Below, one piece after another: positions 11,484-23,376 of a DNA stretch of 64,000 bases (its first letter is position 1; each line of letters starts with the position of its first letter). The notes beneath the pieces are model-generated. The model was not told where the DNA came from. It ran no database searches and was given only the letters and a program-made list of their open reading frames with translations. Location of the stretch: the NCBI GenBank assembly GCA_021396245.1, contig WNYE01000022.1, positions 310,001 to 374,000 on the forward strand, written 5' to 3'. The DNA comes from Sporothrix humicola (taxonomy: Eukaryota > Ascomycota > Sordariomycetes > Ophiostomatales > Ophiostomataceae). A program made the translations under genes and the position numbers.

Positions 11484-12686
11484 TCATCCCATCGTACTGA
11501 CGTCCACCGACTCTACCTGCCACATATACCACATGAAGACACTCCGGTAGGGCTTAAACGGCTCGGCCATGGCAACCATCTCCTTGTCGGTCATGTACTT
11601 CCACTTGGCGTTCTTCTTCGTGGCAGTAGCGCCGGCCTTCTTGAGCTTGGCAATGTCACGGCCGGCAAAGGCCGCCATGCCTCGTTGCACGCCGAGATCG
11701 CCCACGCTGAAGACATCCATACGCTTGAGGGCAAACATGGCGAACATCTCCACACTCCAAAGGCCCAGACCACGCACTGCGACGAGTCTCTCCACGAGTG
11801 TGTCGTATGGCGCATCCGCCAACAGTTGCGCCGACAGTTCGCCGGAGACAAACTTCTCGGCAAGCCCCTTCAGATACTCAGCCTTGCGCTGCGACAGACC
11901 GGCTGACCGCAGCTTCTCGATGGACTTGACGGCCACCTGCGACGGGTGTGGGAATGCCTGGTCCTTCTCCTTTTCCTTTTCAAAAAGGGCGACGAATCTG
12001 TTCTTGATCGCTTTTGCTGCAGCGCCCGACACCTGCTGACTGATGATACCACTCGCCAGGCTCTCGAAAGGATCGACCTTTTCGGCCAACGACTCGGGGC
12101 TGAACACTTTACAGTAGTGAGCATCGATGACTGGCTTGATCCGCGGGTCGACACGGATCAGGTGTGCGCAGGCTTCCTCCAGAATGTTCTTTGTAGTCGT
12201 CATTTCCTTCGCTGCCGGCGTGTTGAGAATGTCGAGCGGTAGCGCCGACACAATGCGCGACGTTTCTGGAGAGATGAGTGGCGCATTGGTTATGTCAGGG
12301 TCTGCCAGTCGGTTGACGGCAGGATGCCTCGGTCGCGGAGTCTTGGGAGTGGCTGGCACTGCAGGATGGGATATGGCTGGCTCAGGTGTGGTTTCTCTGG
12401 CGCGAGAAGAAGTCGACGGGGCAATGAGATGCTCGTCGGTGGCCGGGACCGCCTTCTTGGCGGCCGGACGCCCGCGCGGCTTCTTGGTCGGAGGTGTAGA
12501 AGACTGAGGCGGCGCAGCAGATGCATCTATGGCTTTCGAATCTAATGTAGTCTTTCTCTTTCTTGAGACTGCTGCCGCAGCAGTCTTTGTCTTTGGAGTG
12601 GACTTGGATGAATCCGGCACCGGACTGGCAGAGGCACTGCCGGAGCTCAGCCGCGCCGACCTCCGAATGGAGCCGATGGAGGCCAT
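11484..12686 (-). CDS. MAG1: DNA-3-methyladenine glycosylase II (AlkA/Mag1, HhH-GPD)
   Basis: An intronless gene of 400 codons. Residues 1 to about 150 are Ser/Pro/Ala/Lys-rich, probably disordered, with basic clusters such as KKPRGRPAAKK that could serve nuclear import and DNA contact. The rest is an HhH-GPD glycosylase domain: the hairpin is around LAVRGLGLWSVEMF and the catalytic Asp follows in FSVGDLGVQRG (D330). The enzyme removes N3-methyladenine and related alkylated bases as the first step of base-excision repair in the nucleus. The start MASIGSIRRSARL was chosen because the frame continues upstream only as sequence that does not look coding; longer starts up to 12944 cannot be fully excluded. 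The transposon lies 400 bp beyond its 3' end. Confidence 0.9.
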   Translation of the reverse strand: MASIGSIRRSARLSSGSASASPVPDSSKSTPKTKTAAAAVSRKRKTTLDSKAIDASAAPPQSSTPPTKKPRGRPAAKKAVPATDEHLIAPSTSSRARETTPEPAISHPAVPATPKTPRPRHPAVNRLADPDITNAPLISPETSRIVSALPLDILNTPAAKEMTTTKNILEEACAHLIRVDPRIKPVIDAHYCKVFSPESLAEKVDPFESLASGIISQQVSGAAAKAIKNRFVALFEKEKEKDQAFPHPSQVAVKSIEKLRSAGLSQRKAEYLKGLAEKFVSGELSAQLLADAPYDTLVERLVAVRGLGLWSVEMFAMFALKRMDVFSVGDLGVQRGMAAFAGRDIAKLKKAGATATKKNAKWKYMTDKEMVAMAEPFKPYRSVFMWYMWQVESVDVSTMG

Positions 12687-13130
12687 GCTCTGAATATATT
12701 GGTAAAGATCGTGGGGCAACGATGACGTCGTCGTCCTGCACAGAGTGGAACGCCCAATCGGCCGATATGAGATGGACCGCAAAGAGTGGAAGTTACTCCT
12801 TGCTCCGTGAAAAATACAAGAGGAAAAGAGAGGGATCGAGCAGCCGATGCGCAGACAGGCGATGCCATGTAAACCTGATGGCATACGGAGTTCAGGATAG
12901 AGGCTATGATGCTTGGAGTTGTTCTTGATGACTATACTTTTCAATATGTACCGGGAAGATGATAAACAAGAAAGGAAAGAGGAAGATGCTTCACTTGAGT
13001 GGAGGGGGCAGGCACGACTTCAAAAGCAACAATTTTCTGCCAACAAAGGAGGGAGCAACCGACTTGCAGTCAGATCGGCGGAACAGCTACGCGACTGCGC
13101 GTTGCCAGGACGCCAAACTGTGTCGCCTAA

Positions 13131-13138
13131 TCACGTGA
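13131..13138. promoter_or_regulatory. TCACGTGA palindrome upstream of MAG1
   Basis: Perfect 8-bp E-box-type palindrome 445 bp upstream of the MAG1 start. Such sites bind bHLH factors (Cbf1/USF class). Use here is a guess, because CACGTG occurs across the window at about chance frequency. Confidence 0.25.
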
Positions 13139-14459
13139 TCAATTAAAGTGTACTGGAAGAGCTTGGCAGGCTGCAGGACACCAACCACCAGCTCTCAAAG
13201 ATACTAGAGGTCCAGTAACAATTTTGATATCCTCGATGATTGAGCCTTCCCATTGTTTTTGGAAGTTGTGATAGAGAAAAGAGAAAAGAGAAAAGAAAAG
13301 TTGACGGCTCTTTCCTTTTCTCCTTGAAATTAGACCACGGGGGCACCTGCCTTCTGTGGGCACGGATGATACTGCTTGCTGGGGTTCAGTATGGAGAAGA
13401 CTCTGGCGGATCTCGATCGACTGCTGCATGGAATCCATTACAGGGAGGCTACGCTGGTGGATAGGAGTCTCTGGGCACCATTTGCCAATATGACCGATCA
13501 TGGTCGTGTGCGCAAGATAAGATGAAAGGAACAGCACGGTTCTTCGCCTATTACTTACTAATCGTGTGCTCCTTATTTAAAAATCAGATGCAATACTTTC
13601 CTCCCTTTTTTCCTTCAAATGTTATGCTGTGGCAGGGGACGAGACATGCGTGCGTGGAAGGAGCAAATGGCGAAAATTCGCATCGCTTTCTCGTCACACT
13701 GCGTAGCAATATGCTGCAAAGTGAGGAAGGAGGACACGCAGCCCTTGCATAGCAGCGCAACAGTGTTCTAAGTGCCTTCTTTGTGGTTTTCGTGCTTGCT
13801 ACGGCAGGACCGCCCCTACCTTAGAGGCAGTTGGTTGCTAGCGGATGAAAAACCTGTTGGCAGGTACAAAAATGCTACGACACAGTATAATCAGCTGTCC
13901 AGCACTGGGTATATTTGGTTTGCGTGTCGATTTTCAAAGAGCAATTGTTTTTCTTAAAATGCTTCATTTTCAAATCCAAGGTAGATGCAATGTTGCCAGC
14001 ATCTGTCCGCGTAACCCAAGTGCTGAGATGGCTCTGAACAAGTTGCTGTTTCTTATCGACGCGTCTTATCAAGCCTTTCCCTCTTCAATTTCTTTTCTTT
14101 TTCTCACAGTGCAGGCCTGGCCAGTTCTTTCCCCATCCTGCAGGGGGCCTAATGAAAATGCACCTGCGCTAAAATTGGAAATGTGGCTTTTGACCTAGGA
14201 AGGTACCTGGTACATCCGACCAGTGCTTCTAGAACCTGTCCATGGATTTCGACATCTCCAGTGCATGGTTTCTTACCTCTCTCTTCTTTCTGTCAGACAG
14301 TATTTATTTCTCCGGGGCGCGTACGAGCACCGCCGTCGTTATCTTGGACGGACACCGGTGTTGGCTCGGACGCCAGCGTTGCAAAAAGATGACCAGGCTC
14401 GCCAGGGCAGGCCCGCTGCGAGTGCCTTCAACCGCATGATATATCCCGCCCGTTCCGTG

Positions 14460-14480
14460 TGAGAGATGACTTATCTCTCA
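14460..14480. repeat. Small inverted repeat
   Basis: TGAGAGAT and ATCTCTCA separated by five bases in non-coding DNA. No function assigned. Confidence 0.5.
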
Positions 14481-15950
14481 TGCCTCGAGTGATCCGTTCC
14501 GCCAAGCTTCGAGGATATGGCCTGGCCCCTTTAGGAGCATTTTTACGGCTTTCTTACCCGCCCGCTGTCAGAAACTTTGTCTATTTTGCTCCTTCAGAGT
14601 TCGAGTCGTAATAGCACTGCCGCCAGTCGCTCATTCCCATTTAATATTTATTCTAGTACGTCGTAAATTGCCGCCCCATTACCCAAGGAAGAAGTAAAGC
14701 AGAAGGAGTCGCAAATAATGAATAAAAATGAGCGGATATTTGACTGCAGGAGCATCTCGCTGACAGTCACAGCCAGTTCAGAGCACCTTCCAGTGGGTGG
14801 AGTACCAGGTACAAAAATCGACCGCGTCAGAGGGTGAAAGAAATTGAACGGGCCCCACTGGGCCACCCGCCAGTTTCTGCCCCTTTGGCTGCCCCTGATT
14901 GGCACAGGTGCCTTTCCCCAACCCTGTCCCCTCGTCCCTTCCTCCCTGGGCACGATTAATCTGATCACCCAGGTCCGACGACGTGTGTCCTAACAGCGCA
15001 GAGCCCGCTGTAGGAAGGACCACAACAGGCCTGGGCCAGCACCCATCACTCGCTCCTTCCCTCTTCGCTTCACTGGACGTAAAGTACCCCAGTCTCCATA
15101 CGACGTAGACAAGACTGGTATCTTTTCCGCAGTAAATGCAAGAACGAACCGCGCCTGGCTGGGTTTTCTGAACAGCTAAGCTTCGCTGCCTCTTTTTCTC
15201 ACTCCCTCCTTTCAACCCTTCCATTCTCTTTTGCTTCACATCTCGACGACACTGTCTTCCGCCTCCGTCGACTGGTACAGCATCTTCTTCACACCTGGCC
15301 GCGTCAAAATACACAAGAACGACGACCGTGTCCATTCCTACGTCTCGAACTCCCCCAAATCCGACGAACCGCGATCTAATCTGCTTGGATCGGCCATCGA
15401 ATCGCCTCTACGTCACCCTTACTCCATCAATCCCACACATTGTCACTCGTTTTCAGTTCTGCTTCTTCTGCTTCTGCCATCGATTGGCATCGTGTCTTCT
15501 TTTTTGGCACTCGCGACATTACATCGTCTTTGGTTGACATAGACTTCGTTTTCTCTTGGCGTGGCACACGAATAATCTTGCGCGTAAATTGGTTGGCGAT
15601 AGCCTCGACCATTTTTGGCGACGATCTCGAACTGCACGCGACCTCGTCTTTCGACACAGCTTCCAGCTCGATCGATAAGCCTCAAGTTGGCTTTCCGACC
15701 TTGATATTTCATCAACGGCAACAGCGGCCTCACTTTGAAAAGATAGGACACGATTCCTATCGAAAGACGACCAACGGAAGAAGAAGACACTTCTCCGTCA
15801 CCTATCGCGACTCTACAGGGATCTGACAGCATCTTCGAACTGTCCTTTCTCTCGTGCGCTTTTGCCCTTCATCACCATCCCCTCTTCCCTTGACAGCCTC
15901 AATTCTCGCCTGCGCTTCGCTGCGTCGGTTTACCTACATATTCCGTCACA

Positions 15951-17416
15951 ATGTTACTTCCCAAGGGCGGACTCAACTGGAAGGCCGCGAAGGCCAACCT
16001 GCCACCATCACGCGCCGTCGTTGTCTTCCTGACACGCACACGATTCCTCCTCCTCATTGCCATTGCTAGCATAATCTTATTATTATGGCGAGGCATCCGG
16101 TCTTCGGCATCGGAAATGCAAAGGTGAGCTTTATTATTCTGCCCCTCCGTTTCTTTTATCTACTTTCTCCGTGCGTTCTAGACGCGATCGCCCTTCTTGG
16201 ATGTATCGAATTTGACTAACATCTTTCCCCCACAACAGCTTCTATTGCTGGGGCCCAAATAAGTCGCCCATGGAAATGACGCCTAACGAGCAAGCCTCAT
16301 GGAACGGACGGCTGCGGACGCCTGTCATTTTCAACCACCATGCACCCCTGACCATCAACTCCACGACAGTTGAGCACGTCAACCTCAACCCTATCAAGTC
16401 GACCCGCAAGGCTGCGGCCAACGAGGAGCGCGTGCTCATCCTGACCCCGATCAAGGATGCCGCGCGCTACCTGTCCAAGTACTTTGAGCTGATCTCAGAG
16501 CTCACGTACCCGCACCACCTCATTGACCTTGCGTTCCTGGTGTCCGACTCGAACGACGACACTCTGGCCGTCCTGGCCATGGAGCTTGACCGCATCCAGA
16601 AGCGCCCGGACAATATGCCCTTCAACAGCGCCATGGTTGTTGAGAAGGACTTTGACTTCCACCTGAGCCAGGACGTCAAGGAGCGCCACTCGTTTGAGGC
16701 GCAGGGTCCCCGCCGCAAAGCTCTTGGCCGGGCTCGGAACTACCTTTTGTCGGCGGCGCTGAAGCCTACCCACTCGTGGGTGTACTGGCGCGATGTTGAC
16801 ATTGTCGAGAGCCCCGAGACGATTATCGAGGACTTTGTCGCCCACGACCGCGACGTCCTTGTTCCTAGTATGTACAATCCTTTGGTTTTATTTGGTACAA
16901 ATGTAATGCACAGTCACTAACACAAGACAGACATTTGGTTCCACCGTTACAGAGACGGCCGTGACATTGAGGGACGATGTAAGACAAACCCATAGTTATA
17001 GCTATCCTTGGACACTTTTTCTTGTTCCTGTTATACTAACATTGTGCGCAGTTGATTACAACTCTTGGGTTGAGTCGGACAAGGGCCGGAGACTGGTCAA
17101 CAGCCTCGACAAGGACGTTGTTCTGGCAGAGGGTTATAAGCAGTACGACACTGGCCGGACATACATGGCCCGCATGGGTGACTGGCGTAACGACAAGGAC
17201 GAGGAGATGGAGCTCGACGGTGTTGGTGGTGTCAACATTCTCGTCAAGGCCGATGTCCACCGTTCCGGTATCAACTTCCCTTGCTACGCCTTTGAGAACC
17301 AGGCCGAGACCGAGGGTTTCGCCAAGATGGCCAAGCGTGCAGGCTACGGTGTGTACGGCCTGCCCAACTATGTGGTCTGGCACATTGACACGGAAGAGAA
17401 GGGTGGTAACGCATAA
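15951..17416 (+). CDS. Mannan polymerase subunit, Anp1/Van1/Mnn9 family (GT62)
   Basis: Four exons (15951..16123, 16239..16867, 16931..16978, 17052..17416) give 404 residues; all introns are GT..AG, the first with TGACTAAC. It is a type II membrane protein: a short basic cytosolic tail, one membrane span (about residues 24-48, FLLLIAIASIILLLW), then a lumenal GT-A type domain with YWRDVDIVESP carrying the DxD metal-binding motif, a conserved GRFDYNSW block and the ending HIDTEEKGGNA. Members form Golgi complexes that elongate the alpha-1,6-mannan backbone of N-glycans on wall proteins. The sequence looks closer to Van1/Anp1 than to Mnn9, but the subtype is not settled. It fits functionally with the Ecm33-like mannoprotein nearby. 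Confidence 0.9.
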
Positions 17417-18534
17417 TAGCGTCCTCCTCTCTTCTTTACTTCTTCCCCCCTCGCACCGTATCTCATCCACCTCTCTACTTCCTCGAAGTACACACAACAC
17501 AAACAACAAACTACACAAACCACACTGCTATATTTTATTATCACATATTACACGCGACCTGTTCGACTGAACGAGGCGTTTCATGGTGTTTTTGGGGGAC
17601 TTTTCTTACTACTATCACATCGGATTGCTCTTTTATTTTTCCTATTATACAAAACCTTGTTTCTTTTTGTCCAAAGGCATACAACACTCACCAAGAATCA
17701 AATACTCACTACCCTTTTCACGTGGAAGGTTGGCCTGTGCCTTTTGCTTTGCTTAATGTCTGTTTTCTCTCTCCTTTGTCTTTGGCATGCTTTTCCCGGT
17801 CTCCATGTTCTTTCTTCCCTTCTAGATTGGCCTTGTCCTTTGGCTGTCTTATTTCCTGCCTAGTTGTTTTGTTTGTTTCATGTCTCTTTCTGGCGTCTTA
17901 AGTCTCCATAGAATCGGTTCTGGGCTCCTGGGTTTCTTCATTTCATTGTTCGACGATGGTGACAGCTATGCAGCCCAACTAATATTAGAAGAGTACATAT
18001 CGTCTTTTGCCGTACAGATGCATGATGCGTGACACCCAACAACGTGACTCAATAATGTGATTAGAAGTTATTTTTTTGGTGTTCTTCTATGTGCGTATAT
18101 GATACAAGATAAAAAACGCATGTCGCCGTCCATCCCATCCCATTTGTTTATCCAGTCCAGGATTTCTATGCACGACTGGCCCGCCGACTCACAACGGTTT
18201 TCTCCCGCTCTCCTTCCACAATGCTGACAGAGGTTGAAGTTGGTATAGTGAAGAAAGGGGAACGGGTATTCGAAGAGGTTGTTTCGGCTTTGGTGGTGAT
18301 ATGTGCTCCGTATCGTCTTGGCCTCCGTTCTGGGTCGACTATCGCGTTTCCTCGGTGCCGTTGCCACAGTCGGTGATATTGTCGTGTTGGTCATTTCGAT
18401 TAGAGTCGTTTGCCGTTTGCCGCCGTTCATTCCCTCTCCAACATCCTGATATTCTCCCTCATCCCATATCCCCCCTCTCCCCTCCTTTTCTCCATCCCCT
18501 TGTCGTCCCATCTCCCATCGTCGTCACCACACGC
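17417..18534. other. Convergent intergenic region
   Basis: 3' ends of the mannosyltransferase and QCR7 genes. Pyrimidine-rich; no further gene seen. Confidence 0.5.
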
Positions 18535-18909
18535 TTAGTGGCTCTTGATGATCTCCATGGTGTCCAGCTCGTTGCGCTCCTTGATCTCGGCCTCGATCTG
18601 CTCGATGAGGGGGACCAGATACGGCTTGTCCTCGGAGGCCTTGGTCCACTGGTCCTTGGGCAGCAGCTTGTGCTGTAAGCTCAGCTGGACGGCGCGGCGC
18701 ATGCGGAAGATGCGATCGTAGTTCTCCTGGGCGGGGAGGCGCTTGATGGCCTGCTGGACGACGTCGCTCTCCTCGGGGATCAGGTCGTCGGCGCGGAGAC
18801 CGAGCTGGCGGTAGCCGGAAAGACCGACGTAGAAGTTGGCGACGGGCTTGAGCAGCTTGTGCAGCCACGGCTGCGAGCGAATAAAGGGGGCGAGCGTCGG
18901 GTATGACAT
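18535..18909 (-). CDS. QCR7: Cytochrome bc1 complex subunit 7 (14 kDa)
   Basis: An intronless gene of 124 residues, the normal size for the family. It starts MSYPTLAPFI, contains the typical LRADDLIPEES and IFRMRRAVQLSLQHKLLPKDQW blocks (the latter covering the conserved middle helix) and ends with a charged helix. Qcr7 is a nuclear-encoded subunit of respiratory complex III on the matrix side of the inner mitochondrial membrane, where it helps assemble cytochrome b. The start fits the family N-terminus exactly. Its partner subunit QCR8 lies 24 kb away in the same window. CCAAT motifs occur 275-316 bp upstream. Confidence 0.95.
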   Translation of the reverse strand: MSYPTLAPFIRSQPWLHKLLKPVANFYVGLSGYRQLGLRADDLIPEESDVVQQAIKRLPAQENYDRIFRMRRAVQLSLQHKLLPKDQWTKASEDKPYLVPLIEQIEAEIKERNELDTMEIIKSH

Positions 18910-18955
18910 TTCGAGATCGGTTCTGTGGTGTTCAATTGATCCAATTGACGGTGTG

Positions 18956-18971
18956 GTGGGTGGGTGGGTGG
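18956..18971 (+). promoter_or_regulatory. G-run cluster, possible quadruplex
   Basis: Three GGG runs flanked by GG pairs, all separated by single T's, just upstream of the QCR7 start on the non-sense strand. It could fold as a G-quadruplex in DNA. Confidence 0.35.
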
Positions 18972-19183
18972 TGATCAATTCGCGACGTTGGTCGTGGTGG
19001 TGTGGTTTCGATCAGTCAGTTTCGTGTCGTTATTTTTTTACGCCTCTACGCTCCTGCAAAAGCAAAGCACCTCTGGCTCCTGCCCGCAAAGTTCCTCAAA
19101 TTCCCGCCAGGCCGAGCGTAAAAGCACCGGGCAGGAGAGGGAATTATGGGGCAGGCCCGTCAGCCCAAAAAGCCGCGCTTTCG

Positions 19184-19225
19184 ATTGGTCGCGTCATGTG
19201 ACCTTTTTGGAACTTTCCCAATTGG
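19184..19225 (-). promoter_or_regulatory. CCAAT motifs upstream of QCR7
   Basis: ATTGG at 19184-19188 (CCAAT on the QCR7 strand) and the palindrome CCAATTGG at 19218-19225. The CCAAT-binding (HAP) complex is a known activator of respiratory-chain genes in fungi, so a role in QCR7 expression is plausible but inferred. Confidence 0.4.
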
Positions 19226-20423
19226 CTCGCTGGCTGCCTCAGGCCTGAACTCCCCGAGTTCCCCTCTGGACCTCTCATCTCAGCACTCCTTAGCACTTAT
19301 TGCCCACTGCCGACGCCCTACGACGTTCTCCGTCTCTCGTACCTGAATGGCCGCTTTTCTTTCAGCAGTCAACAACGGCCAATAACGGGCTTTACTGGCG
19401 TTTTTATTCTGATATGTGTTTTGGCCTGGTGCCGACGGAACGAACAAACCGCAATTCATATTGCAACGAGGCAATATGACGTGAGCTGATCACCAGTGCC
19501 AGTTATCAAGACGGTGAGAACATCGGCAGCTTTCATCGTAAAACACATAGTATCTGCTCCAGTCCACCTAAAGATCTAACTGGCAGTTCTAAGATGGGAT
19601 CCTCGTATTAAATAAGACAGACCATTTTCGAACGTCGCTTCTTGATATAGTAGCTCGAGTCAATGGGCGACGGATCGATATAAGCGTATTGGTCGATTTA
19701 TACGTCTTGCTGTGTGTGCTATCACTCTCAGTGAGACTGGGTTTGAAGTTTCATGGGCTTTTGTAAGTGAAAGTAAACACGAATAAATAAGAAACTGTGA
19801 GGCCTCGTTGGCGGACTATTTTCGGGTATTTTCCGTCGTCTTTTCCACGCCCTTTTCATGTTTGAGTTCTTTCCCTCATTTTACACTGAATCTTTCTCCC
19901 ACTGGCGCGGCTACTGGCGAGCTTTCCTGCAATACTAAGTAACCGAGCCAAAGATGGTATGCACGCAATTGAGTGCGAAAAAGACCTCTGCGGTTCAAGC
20001 TCCACCATCCCCCGTTCTCGGGGGAAAGAACCACCTAGAGCTTCCCAGCACTTGTTGTTTGGGAAGGGCGCAGCTCCGCACCAGGCGTGCCTTCCCCAGC
20101 GACCCCTCCTTTCCTCTCTCCCCTTCCGATCTCCGATACGGTGATCCCCCAAAACCCCGACACAAAGCGAAGGCAGCTGTATTTTGTAGTGATTTCGCAG
20201 TGAGAGGAAGGAACAAGGGACCAAAAAAAGTGTCAGAATAACTGGTCAGGAAGCTAGCAGCCGAGACCACGCGCCCTTTGGGGCAATTCCGCACTTGCCA
20301 AATGCCATATCCGCATTGTTTAATCCGTATCTTCATAAAGTAGCACCTGCCTTCTAGTGACTTCTTACGTCGTCTTACCACCCTCCTTCTTTCCTTTTTC
20401 TTTTGCTTCGTGTTTAGTACGGA

Positions 20424-20430
20424 TATATAA
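20424..20430 (+). promoter_or_regulatory. TATA-like box close to the first ATG of the YCII gene
   Basis: TATATAA lies only 20 bp before the first ATG (20450). If used as a TATA box it would place transcription starts near or beyond that ATG and favour the internal ATG at 20567. Confidence 0.35.
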
Positions 20431-20449
20431 GTCTTGCAAGGAAGCTCCA

Positions 20450-21157
20450 ATGGCCTCTCGCCTCCTCCGTCTCTCCTCTTCTATATCGCCTCTTGTCTCA
20501 GCTGCCCGCCCTCTGACCAGCACCACCAACAACAGCCTCTTCCGCCTCCAGCAACTCCAGCGCACCATGGCCTCCTCTACCCCCAAGACCGAATGGCTCG
20601 CCATTGTCCCCGACTTCCCCAACACCATCGAGAAGCGTCTTGAAGTCCGCCCGTATGTTTATTCTGACTTTTTTCTGCTGTCTATTCTGTGTCCTATGTC
20701 TTGAATATGAGTGACTTGGAAGACCAAGGCTGGATTTGCTAGACCGGCTATTTATTCACCTGCTAACCCGTTGTGCCACAGTACTCACTTTGCCAACCTC
20801 GAGGCATCCATGGACAAGCTCAAGTTTGGTGGTATGTTGACCTCTTACGTCCTTCTGGTCTGTTTCAAGCGGACACTCTCTAACACATATAGGCGCCATC
20901 CTCAACGACAAGCCCTCGGACCCTGCCGACCCCAAGACCTTCCCCTTTGCCGGCAGCACTCTGATCATGCTGGCCGACACCAAGGAGGAGGTCATTGAGT
21001 TCCTGAAGAAGGACGTCTACGTTGCCGCCGGCGTCTGGGACGTTGACAATGTGAGTTGCTGCTTTCAGCGACCTTCATCCTCTCTCGGTTCGTTCTCAGC
21101 TAACGTACTCTACAGGCCCAGATCTATGCCATGAAGACCGCTTTCCGCATCCCGTAA
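20450..21157 (+). CDS. YCII-related domain protein with mitochondrial-type leader
   Basis: Four exons (20450..20652, 20782..20831, 20893..21050, 21116..21157) give 152 residues. Residues 1-39 are rich in Arg, Ser and Leu and lack acidic residues, as in a mitochondrial presequence. From Met40 (MASSTPKTEW) the protein is a YCII-like ferredoxin-fold domain with WLAIVPDFPNT, FAGSTLIMLADTKEEVIEFLKKDVY, GVWDV and a C-terminal FRIP. The biochemical role of fungal YCII proteins is unclear. The first ATG has C at -3 while the internal ATG (20567) sits in ACCATGG, so both a mitochondrial and a cytosolic form are plausible. It is divergent from QCR7. Confidence 0.85.
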
Positions 21158-21764
21158 ATGATACCAGACTTGGTCTATATTATTTAGCTGCACCATGAGG
21201 GTTCAATAAAAACAGTTTACGAGTCTTGACAATTTTATGAATTGAGCATTGCGAGAACATGATTTTCAAGCTTGAAATGATCCAAACATTTGCATTACCA
21301 AAAAACGTGGAGCACATATTGCTACTCTTTCCTAGAGAGACCACTAATACGAGTTGAGCCAGACACATCTCTTTCCGACCTTGTCTTGAAAACTCCGTTC
21401 TCTGGCCTGGGACAAGTAAATAAACAGAGTATGATCAATGCCTAGATTGACCATATACACCAATACCACCATGCCCCCCCATAGTACAAGTAATATCACC
21501 AGAAGATGCGGAAGCCAAGAAGCAGAAAATGAGGAAACATTTCAACTATCCGTTGAAAACAGGCCAAATAATTCAAAATAATGCAACGGGGCGATGCATC
21601 AAGCCCCTATAAACAGAGACAAGAATGCGGGAAATAACCAAACAACAGCCAAACCAAAGGTGACAAGAACCTCCCAATTACATAGTGACCAATATAAACC
21701 AACAAATTAAGTCAAATGGCAAGAAATCAAAATAAGGGACGGCAGCAGGAGCCTCGGTCCAAAT
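21158..21764. other. Convergent intergenic region
   Basis: Contains AATAAA at 21205-21210, 48 bp after the YCII stop and a candidate poly(A) signal. The rest is A-rich and carries nothing else that I recognise. Confidence 0.5.
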
Positions 21765-23376
21765 TTAATCGTTGTCCTCGGTGCCCTTGTCTTCGGCTGC
21801 TATCCGAAGCTCATAGTTCAGCTCGAAGCATTCTGCAAGAAGCTCTGTGACGTTGCCTTGGCCTTCAGGGATGTCACCGCCGACCATAAACTTGCCGTCG
21901 ACACGCATGTTGTCAATGGAGTTGAGCTGTGACGTGTTAGAATTCACTCATTATCAAAAGACTTGAAAATATGTAGGCTTTCACATACCTTCATGCTGTA
22001 AGGGTAAAGTTCGCGAGGGGAAGAAACACCACCAGACTCTTTGACCTCCTGTAGGCAGCGCTTCAGGGTCAACAACTGGTTGTACACGGGCAGTAGAGCC
22101 TCAGAGACCGGCTCCGATGAAATCATAAGCGAGTACACAAGGCCGTAGCTGCGGCGGATAAGGTAAAGACATGTCTGTCGAATGTTAGCACTTGTAATTG
22201 TAATTCACTGGGATGGTCTCGGCAATGCTCACCCTTTGGACATAAAGTTCAGCAGGCTTTCCCTCGTCGTCGACCCAGTTGCCGTCCACACGCGCCTCGT
22301 CAAACTTATCGAGCTGGCGCTGGAAGTCGTACAGGTCCGTCTCGCGCAGCGACCACGCCTGTGTGATAGACAGCTTTTCGAGCTCGTTGCGGATACCGAC
22401 GAGAGTCTCGTACATCGGCTTAAACTCGTCCGGGATCACGCCCTTGCGCTCAAGGACAATGTCTGCCCACTGGAGGCACCTGCTAAGCAGCTGGGACACC
22501 TCTTCGATACCGGCAGGCACCTTGCCCTCATCCTTGACATAGTCGCCGTTTACGCGGTGCTCGTCAATTTCTTTAAGCTGCGATTTGTACTTTTGGACTT
22601 CGTTGACAGGGAACTGCGTCGGTGTTAGTATAATACTCTCGCATGGGCAAGAGCAACAGCACGGATCACAACGTACCCGAGGTTTTGTGTTGGCGAGGGA
22701 CATGGAACGGAGGATCGAGATAAGCTTCTCGTGGACTGCTGGTAGTGGTTTCTCCAGTTTCTGCAGCTTGTCTTGCAAATTCTTGATCGACACCATGCAC
22801 TGATCAACGCGTTGACCCATAAGCTCGGTGAGATACGGAGAGCTGTTCGAGTCGGGGTTGTGGACAATCGAGGCGAGCCGCTCGAGCGTATGTGTGATGC
22901 TCTCCAGGTCCTTTGCGGAATAGAGATTCGCCTCAGTCAGGTGGTCGAGAAGACGGCGGATAGTAGATGTCAGCGCATAGGCTGCCGGTGCCTCGCTGGT
23001 GCGGCCGATCGTCATGAAGAAAAGCGAAAGAAGCTGGAAGCAGCTCTCGAGTACCCGGTCCACTACACGGAGAGAAAGAAAGATAAAGTCAGCCGACTGA
23101 AGCCCACGGTGGCGCAACATACCACCCAGGGAAAAAAGATGCAAGAAAAATGCAAGACTCACGTCTGTTCTCGCCATCGTTGCGGCCTGCGCGAACCTCG
23201 CGCAACCGGCGTACCTGCTCAATAGTCTCGTCGTGCAGCTGGAGCACGTCCTGGCTACGGATGTACTTTGTGCGGTCCTGCTTGAGAAGCAGCAGGCGGT
23301 CCCGAATGGACTCGAGGTTGGCGAGAATCTCACGCTCGTGGGCGTCCCGCGGCGCCGGAATGGCCGGTGTATCCAT
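21765..23376 (-). CDS. UPF0662 / DUF2408 family protein
   Basis: Five exons (23376..23163, 23062..22677, 22613..22233, 22174..21989, 21926..21765) join in frame to 442 residues. The protein is mostly helical with two related halves (DUF2408-like). Each has a VNGDYVKDEGKVP- or VDGNWVDDEGKP-type motif, and a third such motif (MRVDGKFMVGGDIP) lies near the acidic C-terminus. The family matches the uncharacterised UPF0662 proteins of fungi; the molecular function is unknown. There is no signal peptide or membrane span, so it is probably cytosolic. Intron 3 in gene order has an unusual leader-proximal branch but clean GTGAGC/CAG ends. It is divergent from the P1 gene. Confidence 0.85.

Larger units (their letters stand above)
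12687..15950. other. Divergent intergenic region MAG1 / mannan polymerase gene
   Basis: A 3.3-kb divergent gap. It contains a TCACGTGA palindrome at 13131-13138, a GAGAAAA repeat at 13271-13300, an 8-bp inverted repeat at 14460-14480, and a pyrimidine-rich stretch from about 15190 that is probably the leader of the rightward gene. A 185-codon open frame at 14778-15335 (minus) has no domain and looks fortuitous. Confidence 0.5.
18910..20449. other. Divergent intergenic region QCR7 / YCII protein
   Basis: A 1.5-kb divergent promoter region. It has a G-run cluster (GG-TGGG-TGGG-TGGG-TGG) at 18956-18971, CCAAT motifs at 19184-19188 (minus) and 19218-19225 (both strands), and a TATATAA at 20424-20430. 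No other gene seen. Confidence 0.5.

Noticed and set aside
14778..15335. 185-codon intergenic frame
   Set aside because: No domain, atypical composition, other frames also open, and no splice-consistent neighbours.
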